A model generated the notes under the pieces. The model was not told where the DNA came from, searched no databases, and saw only the letters and a list, made by a program, of their open reading frames with translations. From assembly GCA_016199255.1 (NCBI GenBank), contig JACQHA010000105.1, positions 1-7,439 of the forward strand: a stretch of 7,439 bases of DNA, written 5' to 3'. The position numbers and the translations under genes were made by a program. The DNA is from Deinococcus sp. Lineage in GTDB: Bacteria > Deinococcota > Deinococci > JACQHA01. This document shows positions 1 through 4,685 of the stretch, piece by piece; position 1 is the first letter of the stretch; every line of letters begins with the position of its first letter.

Positions 1-1
1 C

Positions 2-2080
2 CTGCACCGCCAGGTGAAGGAGCAATTTAACGAGATCCTGCGCTTAGGGCGGAACCTGTCCCCCGATACCCTGGCGCACATCGGCTCCATTGAAGAGCCT
101 GGGCAGCTGGCTGACTTCTTGGCCTACACCTTTAGCTTCAAGATTGAGGACAAGCAGGCGCTTTTGGAGACGCTCAAGGTATCAGAGCGGTTGAAGAAGC
201 TGTCGGTGCTCTTGGACCAGGAGCTGGAGCTGATGAAGATGCAGCAGCGCATTAGCTCCGAGGTCAAGGGCGAGATTGATAAGAACCAGCGGGAGTACTT
301 CCTGCGGGAGCAGATGAAGGCCATCCAGAAAGAGCTGGGTGAGGTCGAGGGCTCAGACCGCGATGAGATCAGCGAGCTGCGGGAGCGCATTGAGCAGGCT
401 GGGATGCCGCCCCAGGTGCAGGAGGAGGCGGAGCGGGAGCTCTCCAGATTAGAGCGCATGCATCCCGATGCCGCCGAAGCCTCGGTGATCCGCACCTATT
501 TAGACTGGCTGATTGAGATGCCCTGGAACGTCACCACTGAGGACAACCTGGACATTAAGCGGGCCAGCGGCATTTTGAACCAGGACCACTACGGCCTGGA
601 CAAGGTCAAAGATCGGATCCTGGAGTTCCTGTCGGTGCGCAAGCTGAAAATGCAGCGTTTAGACCTGCTCACCGACCCCAACAAGCCCGCGAGTGGTGAT
701 TTACCAGAGGAGCTGGCGGTGAACAAGGGACCGATTCTCTGCTTTGTGGGTCCGCCCGGGGTGGGCAAGACCTCCATCGCTGAATCCATTGCGAAATCCC
801 TGGGCCGCAAGTTTATCCGCATCTCCTTAGGTGGCGCCCGGGACGAGTCAGATATCAGAGGCCACCGGCGCACCTATATTGGCGCCATGCCGGGGAGAAT
901 CGTGCAGGGAATCCGCCAGGCTGGCACGAAGAACCCGGTGTTTCTCTTGGACGAGGTGGACAAGCTGGGGGTCAGCTTCCAGGGCGATCCCTCGGCAGCG
1001 CTCCTGGAGGTACTGGACCCAGCACAGAATAAGAGCTTCGTGGACCACTACCTGAACGTGGCCTTCGACCTGTCTGAGGTGATGTTCATCACCACCGCCA
1101 ACTACGCCAACCAGATCCCGGCGCCGCTCCTGGACCGCATGGAGCTCATCGAGTTCACTGGCTACATTGAGCAGGAGAAGCTGGAGATTGCCAAGCGCTA
1201 TTTGGTGCCCAAGCAGATCAAGGAGAACGGCCTGACCCCAGAGGCCATCAAGTTCTCCGACGGGGCCATCCTGCACGTGATCAACGCCTACACCCGGGAG
1301 TCCGGGGTGCGGAATTTGGAACGGGAAATTGGCACCTTGTGCCGCAAGGTGGCCCGGCAGATCGCCGAGGGGCAAATGGAGCGGGCCGAGCTGAGCCGCA
1401 ACGCCATTCACCGCCACTTGGGCCCCGAGCGCTACCGCCCGGAGACCGAGGCCAAGGAGAACCGCATTGGCCTCGCCACCGGCATGTACTATACCCCGAT
1501 GGGTGGCGACATTATGTTCGTGGAAACCACTATTATGAAGGGCAAGGGCTCCCTGCTGCTCACTGGGCAGCTCGGGGACATCATGAAAGAGTCTGCCCAG
1601 GCAGCGCTCAGCTACGCCCGCAGCCACGCCAAGGACCTGGCTATTCCCGACGACCTTTTGACCAGCTACGACATCCACGTGCACGTGCCAGCTGGCGCCA
1701 TGCCCAAAGAGGGACCCTCGGCAGGGATTGCCCTGGCGGCTGCCATTATTTCCAGTCTCACCTCTCGGCCAGTGCGCCACGACGTGGCCATGACTGGCGA
1801 GGTGACGCTGCAAGGCCGGGTGCTGCCTATTGGTGGCCTGAAGGAGAAGGTCCTGGGCGCCCGCCGCGCTGGCATCCGCGCCATTATCCTGCCCAAGGCC
1901 AACGAGGTGGACCTGAACGAGATCCCCAAGAACCTGCGCCGCTCCATGACCTTCACCACCGTGGACCAATTGGAGCAGGTGCTGGATTTCGTGCTGCTTC
2001 CTCCCCAGCTGCAGCCGCCTAAGAAGGCCAAGCGCCCGCCGCGCACCATCCGCGCCAAGCAACCGCCGGCAGTGGGCTAG
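2..2080 (+). CDS. lon: ATP-dependent protease Lon (N-terminus cut by window edge)
   Basis: Lon is a cytoplasmic homo-hexameric AAA+ protease that unfolds and degrades damaged and regulatory proteins. The reading frame is open to the left edge, so the true start lies outside; by comparison with E. coli Lon roughly 120-130 residues are missing. Counting from the GTG codon at 14, the visible part has the end of the N domain with its helical linker (includes [18 protein letters not shown]), Walker A GPPGVGKT (residues 246-253, nt 749-772), Walker B FLLDEVDK (Asp313-Glu314), then the Lon protease domain. Catalytic Ser569 sits in PKEGPSAG (codon 1718-1720) and catalytic Lys612 is the second Lys of GGLKEK (codon 1847-1849), the usual Ser-Lys dyad. 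Two oddities are an insertion of about 20 residues just before Walker A and a basic, proline-rich C-terminal tail. The gene ends with TAG and a probable terminator follows. The family assignment is secure. Confidence 0.98.
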   Translation: MHRQVKEQFNEILRLGRNLSPDTLAHIGSIEEPGQLADFLAYTFSFKIEDKQALLETLKVSERLKKLSVLLDQELELMKMQQRISSEVKGEIDKNQREYFLREQMKAIQKELGEVEGSDRDEISELRERIEQAGMPPQVQEEAERELSRLERMHPDAAEASVIRTYLDWLIEMPWNVTTEDNLDIKRASGILNQDHYGLDKVKDRILEFLSVRKLKMQRLDLLTDPNKPASGDLPEELAVNKGPILCFVGPPGVGKTSIAESIAKSLGRKFIRISLGGARDESDIRGHRRTYIGAMPGRIVQGIRQAGTKNPVFLLDEVDKLGVSFQGDPSAALLEVLDPAQNKSFVDHYLNVAFDLSEVMFITTANYANQIPAPLLDRMELIEFTGYIEQEKLEIAKRYLVPKQIKENGLTPEAIKFSDGAILHVINAYTRESGVRNLEREIGTLCRKVARQIAEGQMERAELSRNAIHRHLGPERYRPETEAKENRIGLATGMYYTPMGGDIMFVETTIMKGKGSLLLTGQLGDIMKESAQAALSYARSHAKDLAIPDDLLTSYDIHVHVPAGAMPKEGPSAGIALAAAIISSLTSRPVRHDVAMTGEVTLQGRVLPIGGLKEKVLGARRAGIRAIILPKANEVDLNEIPKNLRRSMTFTTVDQLEQVLDFVLLPPQLQPPKKAKRPPRTIRAKQPPAVG

Positions 2081-2092
2081 CCACCAGTAGGT

Positions 2093-2115
2093 CGGGTTTG
2101 AAACCCGCCCCTTTT
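2093..2115 (+). terminator. Probable intrinsic terminator of lon
   Basis: Thirteen bases after the lon stop lies the near-perfect palindrome CGGGTTT-G-AAACCCG (2093-2107), followed by CCCC and TTTT (2112-2115). The likely stem is CGGGT/ACCCG with a five-base loop. The T tract is short and separated from the stem by four C, so termination may be partial. It would separate lon from the ParA cassette. Confidence 0.5.
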
Positions 2116-2175
2116 GTCAGAGTTTGCGATTCACTTGTTAGTGGCTTGTGTTAGAGCAGACCTGGGGAAGCTGCC

Positions 2176-2805
2176 GTGATTATCGCCATTGCCAATCAAA
2201 AGGGGGGCTCGGGCAAGACCACTACTGCCATCAACCTGGCAGCGGCGCTGGCCGAGCGGGGGAAGCAGGTGATTGTCATCGATGCCGACCCGCAGGCTTC
2301 CGCCCAGGACTGGGCCGGGGCGGCACCCCAGGGCCGGCCGTTCCCGGTGTTTGTGGTGGGCTACGCCCGCAGTAATCTGGCCCAGCACATTGAACACATT
2401 AAGGAGCAGTACGACTACATCTTGATTGACTGCCCACCGGCGCTGGGGGAGATGTCGCGCGCTGCCATGAGCGCCTCAGACCTGGTGCTGATCCCGGTGC
2501 CGCCCTCGCCCCTGGATATCCGCGCCGCTGCGCCCACCATTACCCTCTACCATGAAGCGCGCACCGGGCGGCCCCAGCTGCGGGCGGCGCTTTTGGTCAC
2601 CCGGCGCATTGCTGGCACCAGTGTGGGGAAGCAGGCGGCCCAGGCGCTTCTGGGCTACGAGCTGCCGGTGCTGTCCACTGAGATCTACCAGCGCAGCGCC
2701 CATGTGAATGCCGCCGGCTACGGCCTGCCAGTGACCTCGTTTGAGCCGCGGGGCAAAGCCGCCCAGGAGTACCGGCGGCTGGCGGAGGAGATCGCCAGTG
2801 GCTAA
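2176..2805 (+). CDS. ParA-family ATPase, small ParF-like (type Ib)
   Basis: This is a 209-residue P-loop ATPase of the ParA/MinD superfamily. Such proteins dimerise on ATP, bind DNA non-specifically, and position plasmids, chromosome loci or protein cargo when a partner stimulates hydrolysis. Near the N-terminus is the deviant Walker A KGGSGKTT (residues 9-16, signature Lys9 and Lys14). Next come DADPQ (36-40) and Walker B ILIDCPP (Asp85), then the stretch LVLIPVPPSPLDIRAAA, closely resembling plasmid TP228 ParF. The length fits ParF and there is no N-terminal HTH, unlike type Ia ParA. The GTG start at 2176 is preceded by GGGGAAG (2164-2170) at five-base spacing. Its last codons overlap the start of a small coiled-coil gene, the expected place for a partner. 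No parS-like palindrome (TGTTTCACGTGAAACA type) was noticed. A cargo-positioning role such as that of McdA is as possible as DNA segregation. Confidence 0.93.
   Translation: MIIAIANQKGGSGKTTTAINLAAALAERGKQVIVIDADPQASAQDWAGAAPQGRPFPVFVVGYARSNLAQHIEHIKEQYDYILIDCPPALGEMSRAAMSASDLVLIPVPPSPLDIRAAAPTITLYHEARTGRPQLRAALLVTRRIAGTSVGKQAAQALLGYELPVLSTEIYQRSAHVNAAGYGLPVTSFEPRGKAAQEYRRLAEEIASG
2784..2790 (+). promoter_or_regulatory. Strong Shine-Dalgarno inside the end of parA
   Basis: GGAGGAG lies seven bases before the GTG at 2798. It fixes the start of the ParA partner at 2798 rather than at the upstream in-frame ATG (2741), which would add 19 residues overlapping ParA by 65 bases. The site sits within the last codons of the ATPase gene, which suggests translational coupling. 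Confidence 0.7.
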
Positions 2806-3085
2806 AGTCGACCTGGAGCAAGTGGTGCAATCAGCCAAGCAGCAGGTGAAGCGCGCCAGCCGGGTGCGGGAGGGGGAGCTGGGCCAGCTCCATGCCCAGA
2901 ACGCCCAGCTCAAACACCAACTGGCGGACATGGAGCGTGATTTAGTGGCAGCCAAAAACCACAACTGCCTGCTGGTGGAGCGCCTGGCCGCCTTAGAGGA
3001 CGAGCTAGCGCGGCGCCAGGCCGCCCCCGCCAGCCCCCCCCAAGCGGGGCGGGCACGCTTTCTACGCTGGTGGCGCCGCCTTTAA
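2798..3085 (+). CDS. Small coiled-coil protein, probable ParA partner
   Basis: I do not recognise this 95-residue protein as a named family. Its GTG start overlaps the ParA stop by eight bases behind a strong Shine-Dalgarno, so the two are almost certainly co-translated. Residues 1-25 are Lys/Arg-rich (K3, K14, K18, R19, R22, R24), a place where ParB, ParG and McdB-type partners often carry the ATPase-stimulating basic residue. Residues 28-70 form an unbroken heptad series (L28, L31, N35, L38, L42, M45, L49, A52, N56, L59, L63, L66, L70) with Asn at two a positions, as in parallel dimeric zippers. A Pro/Ala linker (75-84) leads to a short tail, RARFLRWWRRL, that could bind membrane or nucleic acid. 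There is no ribbon-helix-helix or HTH pattern, so it is not an obvious DNA-binding ParG/ParB. The partner role is inferred from position and size. Confidence 0.85.
   Translation: MAKVDLEQVVQSAKQQVKRASRVREGELGQLHAQNAQLKHQLADMERDLVAAKNHNCLLVERLAALEDELARRQAAPASPPQAGRARFLRWWRRL
3034..3041 (+). repeat. Homopolymer run of eight C
   Basis: Eight consecutive C lie in the codons for the Pro/Ala linker of the ParA partner, just before its Arg/Trp tail. An inverted repeat, CCGCCCC (3021-3027) and GGGGCGG (3046-3052), flanks the run. A one-base change in the tract would replace the C-terminal tail, so this is either a slippage-prone site or a place to suspect a sequencing error. Confidence 0.6.
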
Positions 3086-3885
3086 AAGGGAATCAGCAAG
3101 CGCCGCCCATCAGGCAAGACCAGCCTGATGCCCTCGCTTTCCCGGTCTACCCGGATGTTAAAGAGCTGCAGGAAGCGCACTGGAATAAAGGTGCGGCCCT
3201 CAATGAGCCTGGCCGGCACGGCCACTGTCACCGGCTCCCCGTCTAGCATCACCTGGGAATCGCCCGGGCGAAACTCGATGCGGTGGTTGAAGGCCCGCAT
3301 GGCCACCTGGCCCCGCTCAAAGTGAATGGTGCCGCCAATCAGCTCCGCCAGCTGCCTGACCGGCAGGAAGTTGCTGCTCCCAATGAGCACTGGCGGCAGG
3401 GGCTCCCCTTCGGCTACCACCCTGAAATCGGCGGCGGCCAGCACCCAGCCGTCGCTGGTGGTGGCAGCCAGCCGGATCCAGGAGCCATCGCGCTGTACCA
3501 GAGTGCGCACTCGCTCCAGCACCTGGCTCACTGCTACCTCCTGGGCCACAGCCACTGCCACCACCAGTCCCCGGCCCGCGGGGGGAAAGATGGTGAAGTC
3601 GAAAACAGCCCGGGCCGGGGGAAATCGGGCGGCGCTGCCGGCACGCACAAAGTGGGCATTGCCTCCCGGGGCACCATTGGGGACCAGCACATCGATCACA
3701 TCATCTGGGCTCACAGCCAACAGGTAGATATAGGCGTCAAAGGGCGGGGTGACCACTACCTCTAGCTGGTCCTGGATTTCAAAGAACAGGCCACCGTCGG
3801 GGTGCTCCAGGCGGAGGGTCAACTGTCCCTGAGCGGCGGCCAAAGCGCTTAGCCCCATCCCTAGCAGTACCACTCGGCGCCACAT
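3082..3885 (-). CDS. Secreted protein: DUF4384 + copper amine oxidase N-terminal-like domain
   Basis: This is a 267-residue exported protein. Residues 1-20 look like a Sec signal peptide (MWRR, hydrophobic stretch, Ala-rich cleavage region near 18-20). Residues about 21-155 match the DUF4384 pattern: a YIYLL strand, a VLVPN motif (67-70), then FDFTIFPPAGRG and a final strand ending in DFRVV. Residues about 165-257 match the copper amine oxidase N-terminal-like domain, with the paired motifs FLPVRQLAELIG (173-184) and GRTFIPVRFL (230-239). That domain is a common surface or periplasmic module in bacteria and does not imply amine oxidase activity. No enzyme domain is present, so the role is unknown; binding or structural work in the cell envelope is my inference. 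Its ATG follows the TAG of the upstream 80-residue gene with no gap and no clear Shine-Dalgarno, suggesting coupled reinitiation. Its TAA shares TTAA with the stop of the convergent ParA partner. Confidence 0.9.
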   Translation of the reverse strand: MWRRVVLLGMGLSALAAAQGQLTLRLEHPDGGLFFEIQDQLEVVVTPPFDAYIYLLAVSPDDVIDVLVPNGAPGGNAHFVRAGSAARFPPARAVFDFTIFPPAGRGLVVAVAVAQEVAVSQVLERVRTLVQRDGSWIRLAATTSDGWVLAAADFRVVAEGEPLPPVLIGSSNFLPVRQLAELIGGTIHFERGQVAMRAFNHRIEFRPGDSQVMLDGEPVTVAVPARLIEGRTFIPVRFLQLFNIRVDRESEGIRLVLPDGRRLLIPF

Positions 3886-4128
3886 CTACGGCGGTGAGCG
3901 CCGCAGCGCTTCCGCGTACTCCACCTGCCGCTTCAGTTCCAGGTACGCATTGAGCAGGAGCGAGTAGTGCTTATGCTCCGGGGTGATCATGGCCAACCCC
4001 TGGGCCACTCTGGCCAGCTTCCGCTTGGCCGCCTCTAGCTCAGAATCGCTCATGGCGCCGCCCGCGGCGCGGTGGCGATGGTAGGCCTCCAGCTCCCGGG
4101 GCAGGAACTTGTTTTTCTTCCTGACCAT
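3886..4128 (-). CDS. Small hypothetical protein, helical and basic
   Basis: I do not recognise this 80-residue protein. It starts MVRKKNKFLPRELEAYHRHR, then a Gly/Ala break, then two probable amphipathic helices (about 27-47 and 52-76). It has no Cys pair, no signal peptide and no membrane segment. The ATG at 4128 is the first start in frame, because a TAA lies three codons upstream. Its ribosome-binding site is weak (AAAGAAG), and a TAAACT element (minus strand, plus coordinates 4137-4142) lies eight bases upstream, so the message may be leaderless or nearly so. A shorter start at Met26 is possible but has no better ribosome site. It abuts the secreted DUF4384 gene (stop TAG followed directly by ATG), so the two are likely one transcript. 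High-GC codon use consistent with the neighbours and the tight junction support it being real. Confidence 0.65.
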   Translation of the reverse strand: MVRKKNKFLPRELEAYHRHRAAGGAMSDSELEAAKRKLARVAQGLAMITPEHKHYSLLLNAYLELKRQVEYAEALRRSPP

Positions 4129-4152
4129 GCTTCTTTAGTTTACAACACCAAT

Positions 4153-4182
4153 TTGCCTTTACCCAGACAGTTGTGCTATATA
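4153..4182 (+). promoter_or_regulatory. Candidate sigma-70 promoter facing the structured gap
   Basis: TTGCCT (4153-4158), an 18-base spacer and TATATA (4177-4182) would start a plus-strand RNA near 4189. No plus-strand gene follows for about 500 bases, so if the promoter is real the product would be a short non-coding RNA or an antisense RNA to the yciI-like gene. Both hexamers match the consensus at only four of six positions, and in this AT-rich patch chance matches are likely. Confidence 0.25.
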
Positions 4183-4191
4183 GAAGGTGCA

Positions 4192-4258
4192 TGGACAACT
4201 GCGACCGGGGGTCGGCAGGGGATTGGTGCAAGGCCTGGCTATAGCCGGCTAGTGTCCA
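4192..4258 (+). ncRNA. Possible structured RNA, three-way-junction-like fold
   Basis: A closing stem pairs TGGACA-A-CT (4192-4200) with AGTGTCCA (4251-4258): eight pairs with one bulged A. It encloses two hairpins, CGACC-GGG-GGTCG (4202-4214) and CTGGC-TATA-GCCGG (4235-4248, one G-U pair). The set also nearly folds on the minus strand, where it would be the 5' leader of the 80-residue gene or the 3' region of the yciI-like gene. I do not recognise it as a known riboswitch or tRNA. Short stems in GC-rich DNA can arise by chance. Confidence 0.25.
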
Positions 4259-4303
4259 CCCAACCTACTAGGGATTGCCCCAGACGCCGCCCCCCAAGCT
4301 TTT

Positions 4304-4564
4304 TCACACCGACTGGGTAAAGCTCTTAATCTCCTGGCGGGCCACGCCGCCGAGCACAAAGGGATCCTGGGCCATCAGGCGCTGTGCCGCCTCGAGCGAC
4401 TCCGCCTGGAGCATAATCAGGCCGCCACTGCCGTCGCCATAAGGGCCAGCCAGGATCACCACCCCCTGGGCTTTGAGCTGGCGCAAGAACCCTACATGGG
4501 CTTCGCGCAAGGCAGAACGCCGCTGGGCATCGCCAATATTGATGCTGTGCACCACGAAGGTCAT
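4304..4564 (-). CDS. YciI-like (YCII domain) protein
   Basis: This 86-residue protein has the size and pattern of the YCII-related family, small ferredoxin-like alpha/beta barrel proteins. It starts with a strand (TFVVHSINI) and has the conserved His23 in REAHVGFLRQL. The LAGPYGDGSGGLIML segment (38-52) follows, then AESLEAAQRLMAQDPFV with Asp67-Pro68. The His/Asp pair is the proposed active or ligand site of the family. No general reaction is established; relatives include the YciI hydrolase-like proteins and a dehydrochlorinase, so no substrate is assigned. There is no Shine-Dalgarno before the ATG. Instead TACACT lies five bases upstream, which suggests a leaderless message. The gene is divergent from the PP2C gene and 175 bases before the next minus-strand gene, so co-transcription with that gene is uncertain. 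Confidence 0.88.
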   Translation of the reverse strand: MTFVVHSINIGDAQRRSALREAHVGFLRQLKAQGVVILAGPYGDGSGGLIMLQAESLEAAQRLMAQDPFVLGGVARQEIKSFTQSV

Positions 4565-4569
4565 GGCCC

Positions 4570-4575
4570 AGTGTA
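4570..4575 (-). promoter_or_regulatory. Candidate -10 element of a leaderless yciI-like gene
   Basis: On the minus strand TACACT (TANNNT type) ends five bases before the ATG, so transcription would start at or next to the start codon. This fits the lack of a Shine-Dalgarno. The nearest -35-like hexamer (TTGAGC, plus coordinates 4596-4601) has a 20-base spacer, which is too long for a good promoter. The call rests mostly on the -10. Confidence 0.3.
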
Positions 4576-4588
4576 GCGCACCAGCGCC

Positions 4589-4617
4589 TTGCCCGGCTCA
4601 ACCTGCTCTGTTACAAT
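4589..4617 (+). promoter_or_regulatory. Candidate sigma-70 promoter of the PP2C-vWA operon
   Basis: TTGCCC (4589-4594, four of six matches), an ideal 17-base spacer and TACAAT (4612-4617, five of six) lie upstream of the zinc ribbon-PP2C gene. Transcription would start near 4624, giving a leader of about 60 bases that carries the GGAGGG ribosome site. It is the best-looking promoter in the window. Confidence 0.5.
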
Positions 4618-4685
4618 CGCCCCAGCACGAGGCGCGCGGTGTGATCCCGACGTCGAGCCAAGATGGCTAGCACTGGAGGGCGGCG

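Larger units (their letters stand above)
4129..4303. other. Intergenic gap with foldable core and AT-rich promoter-like segment
   Basis: This gap separates two minus-strand genes and holds no convincing ORF. The half near the 80-residue gene (4131-4187) is AT-rich against a GC-rich background and probably holds promoter elements. The middle contains inverted repeats that nest into a three-way-junction-like fold (4192-4258). Near the yciI-like gene, the run CCCCCC (4290-4295) is followed by TTTTT (4300-4304) on the plus strand. Confidence 0.6.

Noticed and set aside
1339..2022. A 227-codon plus-strand frame inside lon
   Set aside because: It is an alternative frame of the Lon protease domain with a Gly/Arg/Pro-rich translation and no ribosome site of note.
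848..2062. A 404-codon open frame on the minus strand inside lon
   Set aside because: It is fully antisense to an unmistakable Lon coding region. Its translation is low-complexity and His/Gln/Gly-rich with no domain, as expected of a GC-rich antisense shadow.
2124..2152. Possible promoter of the ParA cassette (TTGCGA, 17 bases, TGTGTT)
   Set aside because: The -10 matches consensus at only three of six positions. A promoter is expected in 2116-2165, but none can be pinned down.
2741..2797. Earlier ATG start for the ParA partner (19 extra residues)
   Set aside because: It would overlap ParA by 65 bases and has no good ribosome site, whereas GTG at 2798 has GGAGGAG at seven-base spacing.
3000..3085. 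Terminator between the convergent genes
   Set aside because: The GC-rich inverted repeat at 3021-3052 lies within coding sequence and has no T tract on either side.
3283..3765. A 160-codon plus-strand frame opposite the DUF4384 gene
   Set aside because: It is antisense to a protein with a signal peptide and two recognisable domains, and its translation has no recognisable pattern.
4040..4231. A 63-codon minus-strand frame overlapping the 80-residue gene
   Set aside because: It starts inside the AT-rich promoter-like gap and runs in another frame across the 80-residue gene, with no ribosome site and no homology pattern.
4192..4261. tRNA-like reading of the structured gap, ending TGTCCACCCA
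   Set aside because: There is no T-arm with TTCRA, no 7-base anticodon loop and the acceptor-like stem has a bulge, so the cloverleaf fails.
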